Under the pieces are notes generated by a model. The model was not told the origin of the DNA and ran no database searches. It saw only the letters and a list, made by a program, of their open reading frames with translations. This document shows, piece by piece, positions 1 to 6,260 of a stretch of DNA of 7,470 nt. This DNA is from Desulfobacterales bacterium. Lineage in GTDB: Bacteria > Desulfobacterota > Desulfobulbia > Desulfobulbales > BM004. Each line of letters opens with the position of its first letter. Position 1 is the first letter of the stretch. Made by a program: the position numbers and the translations under genes. The DNA lies in the NCBI GenBank assembly GCA_012974315.1, contig JAAXQI010000056.1:1-7470 (forward strand), given 5' to 3'.

Positions 1-150
1 TTCATATATAGACCTTACCCTGATTTATTAAGATTCTGTTTGTTCTCTGCGAAGTTCTGCACAAAAATTAGGCACTCAGCCGATTTTTCACAGCACCCTG
101 CCCCGACACGGAGAGTCCCGTGGCTCCTGCGGTGAACATCGCCGACAGCA

Positions 151-468
151 ATGGCATTACGACCGCCATGGCAACCGCCTTCGGAAGACGCTGAAACTGA
201 AGCAATGTGGAAACGCTATAGCGAGGGAGACAGATCACCGGAAGTTACAGCCATGGTGCAGGACAGAAAGGCCCGCAAGATGAATTCCATTCTGGAAGCA
301 GATGACGCAGAACTGTTCGAAATTAAAAGGATATCAGTGGAAATGCCGGAGCCTGCCAGGATCTATAAAACTGTCACCTGCGCCAACTGCGGCGAAAAAG
401 CCATGGAACCGCGCACCAGAATGATTGGGGGTAAGTTACTTTGTATTCCTTGCGCTGAAAAAGAATAG
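151..468 (+). CDS. FmdE-family protein, C-terminal fragment with zinc ribbon
   Basis: The 105-residue product matches the C-terminal part of the FmdE family (named after a protein of formylmethanofuran dehydrogenase operons; common in archaea and sulfate reducers). An ALRPPWQPP stretch (residues 2-10) and an AELFEIKRI segment (53-61) are followed by EPARIYKTVTCANCGEK. The four ribbon cysteines are C77, C80, C98 and C101, a TraR/DksA-like zinc-binding arrangement ending in CIPCAEKE. Family members are usually near 190-200 residues, with an N-terminal domain carrying an HGHxCPG-like motif. That domain is absent here: the same frame has a TGA at 133-135, and no frame of 1-150 shows the motif. 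There is no Shine-Dalgarno sequence before the ATG, so the start is only the first available one. It converges on guaA, and 585 is reached after a 116-bp gap. It is probably a decayed or truncated gene; a short free-standing zinc-ribbon protein is possible. Family placement is fairly sure, function is not. Confidence 0.6.
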   Translation: MALRPPWQPPSEDAETEAMWKRYSEGDRSPEVTAMVQDRKARKMNSILEADDAELFEIKRISVEMPEPARIYKTVTCANCGEKAMEPRTRMIGGKLLCIPCAEKE

Positions 469-557
469 TTCTCAGTTGCAGATGTCAGAAATTAATAAAT
501 AAAATGTAGGATGCAGAATAAACGCCTGATTTTTAGGTAGTTACTGGTATTTTTTTC

Positions 558-585
558 TTCAGCCTTCAGCCTTCAGCCTTCAGCC
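558..585. repeat. Four perfect tandem copies of a 7-bp unit
   Basis: TTCAGCC is repeated four times without error at 558-564, 565-571, 572-578 and 579-585; read on the minus strand the unit is GGCTGAA. The array begins at the guaA stop codon (TAG at 587-585), sharing one base with it, so it forms the first transcribed bases after guaA translation ends. It is followed on the minus strand by a run of A residues rather than T, so it is not an intrinsic terminator. Confidence 0.9.
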
Positions 586-2141
586 TATTCCCATTCAATA
601 GTACTGGGTGGTTTTGAAGAGATATCATAGGCGACCCGGTTAACACCCCTGACTTCATTGATGATCCGGCTGGAAATGCGGCTGAGCAGAGCATAGGGAA
701 GTTTTGACCAATCGGCGGTCATGAAATCCTTGGTTTCCACAGCCCGGAGGGTAATGACATACTCATAGGTGCGTCCGTCCCCCATGACGCCAACACTTTT
801 TACCGGCAGGAAAACGGCAAATGCCTGGCTGATCTTATCGTAGTAGCCGCTTGTATACAGTTCCTCGATGTATATGGCATCTGCCTGCCGCAGGATGTCG
901 GCGTATTCCTTTTTTACCTCGCCAAGGATACGGACGCCAAGACCGGGGCCCGGAAAGGGATGACGCCAGACCATTTGATGCGGCAGTCCCAACTCTTCGC
1001 CGATGGCCCGCACTTCGTCCTTGAACAGTTCTTTTAATGGTTCCAGGAGTTTAAGTTTCATGTAGTCGGGTAGGCCGCCGACATTATGATGGCTCTTGAT
1101 GTTCTGGGCCTTGCCGGTTTTACCGCCTGCTGATTCAATGACATCGGGGTATATGGTGCCCTGGGCAAGCCAGGTGGCATTGGTGATTCGGGCGGCCTCT
1201 TCTTCGAATATATCAATAAAGAGATTGCCGATGATTCTGCGTTTCTGTTCAGGGTCGGTCTCGCCGGATAGTCCCTGCAGAAAGCGGTCTTCTGCATTTA
1301 CCCTGATTACTTTTACCCCCATGTTTTCGGCAAAAGTGGCCATCACCTGATCGCCTTCGGCCAGGCGAAGCAGGCCGTTATCAACAAAAACACAGGTAAG
1401 TTGGTCGCCGATGGCCCGCTTGATAAGAGCTGCAGCCACTGAAGAGTCTACCCCTCCGGAAAGGCCGAGAATAACTTGGTCTGTGCCCACCTGTTCACGG
1501 ATGCTGGTTACTGCATACTCGATGATTTTGCCGGGTGTCCATTGCCCCTGGCAGCGGCAGATTTTGCGGACAAATGTATCGACAATGATCTCTCCCCGCG
1601 GGGTGTGGTTTACCTCGGGATGAAACTGGACACCGTACAGGTTGCGATCCACATTCTGGATGGCCGCCACCGGTGCATTATCTGTCTGGGCAATGATTTC
1701 AAATCCATCCGGTATCTTTTCCACATGATCACCGTGGCTCATCCAGACCGGGCTTTTCCCGTCAATGAAAAATCCGTCGAAAAGGGGCCCAGGGGTGTTT
1801 TGGCTTACCAGGTCGGCATGGCCGTACTCCCGCTTGCCGGTCGGCACAACATTTCCACCGAAGTGTCGGGCCAGAAGCTGCATGCCGTAGCAGATGCCAA
1901 GAACCGGAATACCTAAATCAAAGAGAGCCTCTTCCACAGCGGGTGCTCCATCGTCATAAACGGATTTGGGGCCGCCGGAGAGAATAATCCCCCTGGGAGC
2001 AAACTCTTTGATGGCCTCGAAGTTCATGTCAAAGGGGTGCAGTTCGCAGTATACATGCGCTTCACGGACCCGTCGTGCAATTAACTGGGTGTACTGGGAA
2101 CCGAAATCAAGGATGAGTATTTTTTCGCTGTGGATATCCAT
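585..2141 (-). CDS. guaA: GMP synthase (glutamine-hydrolysing)
   Basis: Converts XMP to GMP using ATP and the amide of glutamine, the last step of guanine nucleotide synthesis in the cytosol. The 518-residue length is typical. The N-terminal class I glutamine amidotransferase carries nucleophile C84 (GICYGMQ) and the H174/E176 pair in FHPE. The ATP pyrophosphatase domain has the PP-loop GLSGGVDSS at 226-234. The dimerisation domain includes HPFPGPGLGVR (394-404) and ends in the conserved KPPSTIEWE (510-518). All catalytic residues are present, so it should be active. The chosen ATG gives MDIHSEKILILDFGSQYTQL, the usual beginning; there is no other nearby start. No Shine-Dalgarno sequence precedes it: the 25 bases upstream are almost all A and T. 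It follows guaB by 94 bp on the same strand, so it is probably read from the guaB promoter. Confidence 0.97.
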   Translation of the reverse strand: MDIHSEKILILDFGSQYTQLIARRVREAHVYCELHPFDMNFEAIKEFAPRGIILSGGPKSVYDDGAPAVEEALFDLGIPVLGICYGMQLLARHFGGNVVPTGKREYGHADLVSQNTPGPLFDGFFIDGKSPVWMSHGDHVEKIPDGFEIIAQTDNAPVAAIQNVDRNLYGVQFHPEVNHTPRGEIIVDTFVRKICRCQGQWTPGKIIEYAVTSIREQVGTDQVILGLSGGVDSSVAAALIKRAIGDQLTCVFVDNGLLRLAEGDQVMATFAENMGVKVIRVNAEDRFLQGLSGETDPEQKRRIIGNLFIDIFEEEAARITNATWLAQGTIYPDVIESAGGKTGKAQNIKSHHNVGGLPDYMKLKLLEPLKELFKDEVRAIGEELGLPHQMVWRHPFPGPGLGVRILGEVKKEYADILRQADAIYIEELYTSGYYDKISQAFAVFLPVKSVGVMGDGRTYEYVITLRAVETKDFMTADWSKLPYALLSRISSRIINEVRGVNRVAYDISSKPPSTIEWE

Positions 2142-2235
2142 AAAAAACAGTTTTGAATTTTAAGTTTTAAGTTTTTACCTTACTATAAGGTATGTGCTTT
2201 AAGTTTTTCAATCTTCGTTCTTCAATGTAAAGTGG
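2142..2235 (-). other. guaB-guaA gap: AT-rich degenerate repeats and a small hairpin
   Basis: This 94-bp spacer has two copies of the 7-mer TTTTAAG (2158-2164 and 2165-2171) plus a third partial copy starting at 2172, and another TTTAAGTTTTT near 2198-2208. A perfect 7-bp inverted repeat, TACCTTA (2176-2182) and TAAGGTA (2186-2192) around a CTA loop, lies next to it. On the coding (minus) strand the hairpin is followed by A residues, not U, so it is not an intrinsic terminator. It may be a processing or RNA-stability element, or simply repeat debris. The sequence is certain; the role is unknown. Confidence 0.5.
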
Positions 2236-3702
2236 TTAGTTTTCTAACCTGTAATTTGGAGCTTCCTTGGTAATGATCACATCATGGACATGGCTTTCCT
2301 TGAGTCCTGCTGCTGTGATTTTTACAAATTTTGCCTTTTGCCTGAGCTCCTCAATATTGGAGGCTCCTACATAGCCCATACCGGAACGGAGTCCGCCGAC
2401 AAGCTGATAAATCATATCTGAAAGAGGCCCCCTGAAAGGAACTTTTCCTTCAATGCCTTCGGGCACCATCTTTGAAGGATTTTCCACATCTTCCTGGAAA
2501 TAACGATCACCGCTGCCCTGTTTCATTGCCCCTAGGGAGCCCATGCCGCGATAGCCCTTATAGGCTCGACCCTGATAAAGAAAGGTCTCGCCGGGTGTTT
2601 CTCCGGCACCTGCAAAAAGAGAGCCGATCATGATGGAATGAGCCCCTATACCGATTGCTTTGGTAATATCTCCTGAAAACTTGATGCCGCCATCAGCAAT
2701 CACGGGGATGCCGTGTTTTTGTGCAGCCATGCTGCAGTTTTTTATGGCAGTCAACTGCGGCACTCCTACACCGGCCACAATACGGGTTGTGCATATAGAT
2801 CCTGGACCAACACCTATTTTTACGGCACAAGCGCCTGCTTTGATAAGCGCTTTAGTTCCCTCTGCCGTGGCTATATTGCCGGCAATCACTTCAAGGTCAG
2901 GATAGGTTTTTGTCAGGTTCTCTACTGCTCTGACAATGTTTAATGAGTGTCCGTGGGCAGAATCGAGCACTACCACATCGACCCCGTTTTTAATGAGTTT
3001 TTCCGCATGGGCAATGTAATCAGTGCCAACTCCCAGGGCAGCACCGACAAGGAGCCGTCCCTTGTCATCCTTGGCAGAGTTGGGATACTTCTTTATTTTT
3101 TCAATATCCTTGATGGTGATGAGTCCCTTGAGGTTGCCGTCATTGTCTACAACAAGGAGTTTTTCTATACGATGCTCATGCAGCAGGGCTTTTGATTTTT
3201 CAAGGGTAATGCCCACCTCGGCGGTGACCAGGTTCTTGCTGGTCATCACATCCCTGACCTTTAAGGTGGGATCAGTCACGAACCTGAGGTCACGGTTGGT
3301 GACGATACCTGCCAGTTTTTTCCCACGTAAAACCGGCACACCGGATATCTTGTAATTGGCCATCATGGTTTGCACATCAGAAACCCGCTGGTCTTCAGTT
3401 ACGGTTACAGGATCAATGATCATGCCTGATTCTGATTTTTTAACTTTTTCCACCTGTCTGGCCTGTTCATCGACAGACATATTCTTATGGATGATACCGA
3501 TGCCGCCTTCTCTTGCCATGGTGATTGCGGTGCGGTATTCAGTCACCGTATCCATTGCGGCACTGACCAGAGGAATATTGAGCTTGATGTTCCTGGTAAG
3601 CAGGGTGGCAATATCAACATCAGATGGAATAACACTGGAGGCAGCTGGAACGAGTAGAAGATCATCAAAGGTATATGCTGGTTCAATGATATCGGAAAGC
3701 AT
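2236..3702 (-). CDS. guaB: Inosine-5'-monophosphate dehydrogenase
   Basis: Oxidises IMP to XMP with NAD+, the committed step towards guanine nucleotides, as a cytosolic tetramer. The 488-residue product has the usual full length. It opens with the (beta/alpha)8 barrel (AYTFDDLLLVPA, 9-20; PLVSAAMDTVTE, 44-55) and is interrupted by two CBS domains, roughly 95-145 and 153-205, which bind adenine nucleotides for allosteric control in this family. The barrel then resumes (VVVLDSAHGHS, 243-253). Catalytic C304 lies in GPGSICTTR, the IMP-binding IADGGI follows at 335-340, and the mobile flap has R400-Y401. The ATG at 3702-3700 is preceded by AAGGAG (plus positions 3710-3715) at good spacing, so the start is secure. 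Expression is probably set by the promoter near 3869-3897, with guaA downstream in the same operon. Nothing in it looks broken. Confidence 0.97.
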   Translation of the reverse strand: MLSDIIEPAYTFDDLLLVPAASSVIPSDVDIATLLTRNIKLNIPLVSAAMDTVTEYRTAITMAREGGIGIIHKNMSVDEQARQVEKVKKSESGMIIDPVTVTEDQRVSDVQTMMANYKISGVPVLRGKKLAGIVTNRDLRFVTDPTLKVRDVMTSKNLVTAEVGITLEKSKALLHEHRIEKLLVVDNDGNLKGLITIKDIEKIKKYPNSAKDDKGRLLVGAALGVGTDYIAHAEKLIKNGVDVVVLDSAHGHSLNIVRAVENLTKTYPDLEVIAGNIATAEGTKALIKAGACAVKIGVGPGSICTTRIVAGVGVPQLTAIKNCSMAAQKHGIPVIADGGIKFSGDITKAIGIGAHSIMIGSLFAGAGETPGETFLYQGRAYKGYRGMGSLGAMKQGSGDRYFQEDVENPSKMVPEGIEGKVPFRGPLSDMIYQLVGGLRSGMGYVGASNIEELRQKAKFVKITAAGLKESHVHDVIITKEAPNYRLEN

Positions 3703-3709
3703 GTTTTAA

Positions 3710-3715
3710 CTCCTT
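3710..3715 (-). promoter_or_regulatory. Ribosome binding site of guaB
   Basis: AAGGAG on the minus strand ends seven bases before the guaB ATG. It is the strongest Shine-Dalgarno sequence in the window and contrasts with guaA, which has none. Confidence 0.85.
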
Positions 3716-3757
3716 GGAAAATATTGAAAAAATTATGTTGGCGATAACCGCACCCTG

Positions 3758-3828
3758 AAAAAAAGTATCTATTCACTGCCTTATTGAATATGGCAAAATC
3801 CTTCGGAAGAAGAAGTGTTGTCAGTGAA
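3758..3828 (-). promoter_or_regulatory. Possible attenuator-like structure in the guaB leader
   Basis: On the minus strand TTCACTG (plus 3828-3822) is perfectly complementary to CAGTGAA (3778-3772), enclosing 43 bases. The enclosed part can form a small GCC/GGC hairpin. Seven T residues (plus A7 at 3758-3764) follow seven bases after the closing arm. The arrangement resembles a stem followed by a U-tract inside the predicted 5' leader. The stem is short with a large interior, and no known riboswitch motif is recognised, so this is a suggestion only. Confidence 0.3.
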
Positions 3829-3868
3829 ATGAACAGAAGTCGTATCTTTTTCCAAATGGTACGGAACA

Positions 3869-3897
3869 CTTATACAAAAATACCTTGTTAATTGCAA
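3869..3897 (-). promoter_or_regulatory. Predicted sigma-70 promoter of guaBA
   Basis: Reading the minus strand, a -35 element TTGCAA (3897-3892, 4 of 6 consensus bases) and a -10 element TATAAG (3874-3869, 5 of 6) are separated by exactly 17 bases. Transcription would start near 3862, giving a leader of about 160 nt before the guaB ATG. It is the best promoter match seen in the gap and in the right orientation. Confidence 0.6.
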
Positions 3898-4001
3898 AGC
3901 TCTTTTCCTGCAGCTGCCTAACTTTTAGGGATAAAATTGTGGAGAGAACAGTCCAGATGAGAAATATCCTGAGTTCCTGACGAAAAATTTCCGCCTTCAC
4001 A

Positions 4002-4068
4002 CGGAGTCTCGCTGTGCTCGCTTATGCCCTGAAAGGGTGCTTACCCGGAGTCTCGCTCTGCTCGTTTA
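4002..4068. repeat. Direct repeat, two 23-bp copies 44 bp apart
   Basis: CGGAGTCTCGCTGTGCTCG plus CTTA (4002-4024) recurs at 4046-4068 with 21 of 23 bases identical (differences at 4014/4058 and 4021/4065). Between the copies lies CCCT-GAA-AGGG, a small hairpin. The unit does not code for anything obvious. Confidence 0.8.
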
Positions 4069-4099
4069 CCTGAACCGTGGAGGCAGTCGAGGACTCAGG
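4069..4099 (-). terminator. Possible hairpin just after ppx/gppA
   Basis: CCTGA (4069-4073) pairs with TCAGG (4095-4099), with an additional CC/GG pairing inside after a bulge. It starts three bases beyond the ppx/gppA stop codon. No T-run follows on the coding strand, so if it ends transcription it would not be a classic intrinsic terminator. Low confidence. Confidence 0.25.
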
Positions 4100-4102
4100 G
4101 GA

Positions 4103-5047
4103 TTAAGGAGTTTCGGAAATGCTGCTGAGCAGGATGCCTTCCAAAAGCCCTGTGTCGCTGACTTTCATCCTGTCTTGCTGCATGAGTTCCAGCAGCACTT
4201 GGTAAATCCGTAAACCAGCGGTTAGAATTTCTCCTCTCCCTTCGCCGAGGCAAGGAAGTGCATTTCGTTTGTCTGTCGGGAGAACTATCAGTTTGCTCCA
4301 GAGTTCTTCAAGGTCATTACGCTGCAGTATATGGCCATGAACCAGGGCTTCATCGTAGGAAGTCAGGTTGAGGTCAAGGGCAGCCAGGCTGGTTGCAGTG
4401 CCGCCACAACCAATAATGGAAACTGCAGGAAGTTTTTCTGGAATATTTAATTTTTCTAAACCATTACCAATAGTGTCAGCAAGCATGGTATCCATTGCTG
4501 CAATATCTGGTTGTGGTGTTGTAATGAATTTTTCTGTCAGGCCGATAACGCCCAACCCCATACTTTCAACTCTTGTTTGTCCTGTGGAGGTGTCAGCAAA
4601 AATAAACTCTGTGGAACCTCCACCTGCATCAACCAGGAGAAAGGTGCCGGATAACTGCTCCTTATAACCTGATAAAGCTCCGGCAAGGCTTAAATGGGCC
4701 TCCTCTTCGCCGGTGATAATTTCAATTTTAGATTGCAGGGTTTCTTCAGCCTTCTTGAGGAAGAGAGAGCTGTTTTTAGCCTGCCGCAGGGCTTCAGTGC
4801 CGCAGACTCTGATGCTTTGCGGCAGGTAATGATCCAGGCTTTTACGAAAAATACGCAGCGCTTTGAAGCCCTTTTCCATGGCATGCTCATGCAAGAGTTG
4901 ATTTTCTTCCAGGCCGCGCCCCAGGCCTACAGTAGCAAGCTTTTTATCAAGTATCTTCAAGTTGCCGGCAGAACTTATTGCCACCAGGAGTCTAAAAGTG
5001 TTAGACCCCAGATCAATTCCGGCAGCGATTTGTTGATCAATTGTCAT
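4103..5047 (-). CDS. Ppx/GppA family phosphatase (exopolyphosphatase or pppGpp phosphatase)
   Basis: Members of this ASKHA-fold family remove the terminal phosphate from polyphosphate or from pppGpp; sequence alone does not tell the two apart. The first phosphate loop is GIDLGSNTFRLLVA (10-23, D12), the probable catalytic glutamate is in ITGEEEAHL (111-119, E115 or E116), the second phosphate loop is VDAGGGSTEF (139-148), and GCGGTATSLAALDL (213-226) follows. At 314 residues it holds only the two-lobed catalytic module, like the short Aquifex-type enzymes, and lacks the extra C-terminal domains of the roughly 500-residue E. coli Ppx and GppA. The ATG at 5047-5045 gives a normal N-terminus but has a poor ribosome site. 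It is divergent from the yciO-like gene with a 103-bp gap and lies 400 bp upstream of guaB on the same strand. A link to guanine nucleotide balance is inference. Confidence 0.9.
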   Translation of the reverse strand: MTIDQQIAAGIDLGSNTFRLLVAISSAGNLKILDKKLATVGLGRGLEENQLLHEHAMEKGFKALRIFRKSLDHYLPQSIRVCGTEALRQAKNSSLFLKKAEETLQSKIEIITGEEEAHLSLAGALSGYKEQLSGTFLLVDAGGGSTEFIFADTSTGQTRVESMGLGVIGLTEKFITTPQPDIAAMDTMLADTIGNGLEKLNIPEKLPAVSIIGCGGTATSLAALDLNLTSYDEALVHGHILQRNDLEELWSKLIVLPTDKRNALPCLGEGRGEILTAGLRIYQVLLELMQQDRMKVSDTGLLEGILLSSISETP

Positions 5048-5150
5048 TGATTCGTAGCCCTGAATAGTTTAAGTTTGTCGACGTTTATCTACGATTGCAT
5101 CAAGTTTGCTTCATTTTGCATGGAAGGCATTTTATATAAATTGAGAAGCT

Positions 5151-5765
5151 ATGTTGATTTCTATTAATCCAGATAATCCGCACCAGCGTCATATACGGCA
5201 GATTGCGGAAAAACTCCGAAATGGAGCTGTTATTTGTTATCCGACAGATACAGTGTACGGGATAGGTTGCGATATTTTCAACCAGAAAGCCATCAAGAAG
5301 ATATTTCAGATAAAACAACGGGCCAAGCATAAACCATTCAGTTTTATGTGCTCAAGCCTGAAAAATGTAAATGACTATGGCCATGTTTCCAATATGGCAT
5401 ATCGCATAATGAAAAAGGCGCTGCCCGGACCTTTTACCTTTGTTCTTTCCGCTTCAAAATTAGTTCCTAAAATAATGATTACAAAGCAGAAAACCGTAGG
5501 TATCCGGGTGCCTGATAATAATATTTGCCTGGCGCTAATTGAAGAACTGGGCAACCCGATACTTACCACCAGTGCCATTCTTGATAAAGAAGGCGTCCCA
5601 CTTTCAGAAGCTTATGAGTTTGATGAGCTGCTGGGAAATATGGTTGACCTGATTATAGATGGGGGTATGGTATTTCCTGATCCTTCAACTATAGTCTCGT
5701 TTACCGGTGATGAACCTGAGATCCTCAGACAGGGTAAGGGTGATATTAGCCAGTTCTACGTTTAA
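5151..5765 (+). CDS. yciO: YciO-type member of the Sua5/YciO/YrdC family
   Basis: The 204-residue product belongs to the YrdC-fold family of threonylcarbamoyl-AMP synthases, and resembles E. coli YciO end to end, from INPDNPHQR (5-13) to the GKGDISQF ending (195-202). Family motifs include CYPTDTVYGIGCD (29-41), KQRAKHKPF (55-63), PGPFTFVL (92-99), VGIRVP (116-121), ILTTSA (137-142) and PSTIV (178-182). True TsaC/Sua5 enzymes usually have an Asn ending the S/T-x-S-A-N motif; here TTSAI lacks it, which favours YciO, whose physiological role is less certain than t6A synthesis. The ATG is fixed by similarity and by a TGA nine bases upstream in frame (5142-5144). No proper Shine-Dalgarno is present, and TATATAAA (5133-5140) lies so close that the transcript may be almost leaderless; no good -35 was found. 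It is divergent from ppx/gppA and convergent with the HU/IHF gene. Confidence 0.88.
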   Translation: MLISINPDNPHQRHIRQIAEKLRNGAVICYPTDTVYGIGCDIFNQKAIKKIFQIKQRAKHKPFSFMCSSLKNVNDYGHVSNMAYRIMKKALPGPFTFVLSASKLVPKIMITKQKTVGIRVPDNNICLALIEELGNPILTTSAILDKEGVPLSEAYEFDELLGNMVDLIIDGGMVFPDPSTIVSFTGDEPEILRQGKGDISQFYV

Positions 5766-5873
5766 CCGGCTATTTCACCGGCCGATAAATTGATAGAGTC
5801 TGCAGCATAAGGTTTTTCGCATACTTTAAATACTTTGTCCATCCGACATCTCGACTGGTGAAATAGCAGGTTA
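5763..5873. repeat. 111-bp unit with 23-bp imperfect terminal inverted repeats
   Basis: The left arm is at 5763-5785, with core AACCGGCTATTTCACCGG (5764-5781). The right arm at 5851-5873, core CTGGTGAAATAGCAGGTT (5855-5872), is its reverse complement in 20 of 23 positions. The arms enclose 65 bp with no gene. The outer ends begin and finish with TA, and the left end overlaps the yciO stop codon TAA. It sits in a convergent gap, so it could be a long hairpin ending both transcripts or a small non-autonomous element. No T-runs follow the arms. Confidence 0.65.
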
Positions 5874-5919
5874 GCAGAACTGGCTGCATCGATTCATCGT
5901 ACTAGAGAGGTTGGGGCTC

Positions 5920-6204
5920 TTACTTCTTTTTAATCAAGGCCTCTTTCATCGATTTGCTCATCGCGAAATGCAAAGTCTTGCGGGGCGGGATATCCATAAT
6001 TTTCCCGGTCTTGGGATTCTTCGTCTGTCTCGCTTTTCTCTTGCGGACTGAAAAGCTGCCAAAGCCCCTGATTTCAATCCTGTCTCCCTGATCAAGAGAT
6101 TCAGACATTGTTTCAATTATAATATCAACGGCCTTGCCAATATCTTTTTTTAAGAATCCTTCCAGGCTGTCAGTCGTTTTTTCAACTAGATCTCGTTTTA
6201 ACAT
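5920..6204 (-). CDS. HU/IHF family DNA-binding protein, IHF-beta-like
   Basis: A 94-residue nucleoid protein of the size and pattern of IHF-beta and HU, which act as dimers that bend DNA. Residues 1-40 form the helical dimerisation part (MLKRDLVEKTTDSLEGF). RIEIRGFGSFSVRKRKAR (42-59) is the strongest family signature and is closer to IHF-beta than to typical HU. NPKTGK (63-68) at the tip of the beta arm carries the proline P64 that intercalates in DNA, followed by IPPRKTLHF (72-80). The usual F-x-P-G-K of the last helix is replaced by FAMSK (80-84), and the end is lysine-rich (IKKK). The ATG has AAGGA five bases upstream, so the start is good. It lies 100 bp downstream of sppA on the same strand, an order I recall from related genomes. 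Whether it pairs with an alpha subunit or acts as a homodimer cannot be told. Confidence 0.93.
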   Translation of the reverse strand: MLKRDLVEKTTDSLEGFLKKDIGKAVDIIIETMSESLDQGDRIEIRGFGSFSVRKRKARQTKNPKTGKIMDIPPRKTLHFAMSKSMKEALIKKK

Positions 6205-6226
6205 GGTTTTCCTTAAGAAAAAAGTA

Positions 6227-6255
6227 TATATAGCTGAATGATTCCAGCATGTTAT
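6227..6255 (-). promoter_or_regulatory. Possible promoter of the HU/IHF gene
   Basis: On the minus strand ATAACA (6255-6250, 4 of 6 consensus bases) and TATATA (6232-6227, 5 of 6) are 17 bases apart, directly upstream of the ribosome binding site (6214-6210). It would give a leader of roughly 15-20 nt and could allow expression independent of sppA. A moderate match in an AT-rich stretch. Confidence 0.4.
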
Positions 6256-6260
6256 GTTTG

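Larger units (their letters stand above)
3703..4102 (-). other. 400-bp gap between ppx/gppA and guaB
   Basis: No credible gene is present. From the ppx/gppA end towards guaB it holds: a small inverted repeat just after the ppx/gppA stop (4069-4099); a 23-bp direct repeat with 44-bp period (4002-4068); a perfect CCTAA-CTT-TTAGG hairpin (3917-3929); a sigma-70-like promoter (3869-3897); and the guaB leader (about 3703-3862), containing an enclosing inverted repeat, a T7 run on the coding strand, and the ribosome binding site. Confidence 0.7.

Noticed and set aside
558..585. CRISPR-like repeat
   Set aside because: Seven-base units joined head to tail without spacers are a simple tandem repeat.
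1476..1916. 146-residue open frame on the plus strand inside guaA
   Set aside because: It is antisense to a fully conserved, intact guaA, shows no domain or family likeness, and has no ribosome site.
3023..3709. Several plus-strand open frames of 110-117 residues across guaB
   Set aside because: They are mirror frames of the guaB coding sequence with Ser/Thr-rich compositions and no recognisable motif.
3703..3862. Purine (guanine) riboswitch before guaB
   Set aside because: A closing stem with inner hairpins is possible, but the conserved junction bases and loop-loop pairing of the purine class are not found.
3543..3869. 108-residue minus-strand frame over the guaB start and leader
   Set aside because: Its GTG start lies upstream of the predicted transcript start, and it overlaps guaB out of frame for 160 bp with no family likeness.
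3917..3929. CCTAA-CTT-TTAGG hairpin as a terminator for ppx/gppA
   Set aside because: No T-run follows on either strand and it is about 175 bases past the ppx/gppA stop; it may be chance or a small operator.
4694..5050. 118-residue plus-strand frame opposite ppx/gppA
   Set aside because: Antisense shadow of a gene whose phosphate-loop motifs are intact.
5151..5765. TsaC/Sua5 (threonylcarbamoyl-AMP synthase for t6A) as the name of this gene
   Set aside because: End-to-end likeness is to YciO, and the Asn of the S/T-x-S-A-N motif is missing, so the better-defined name is not supported.
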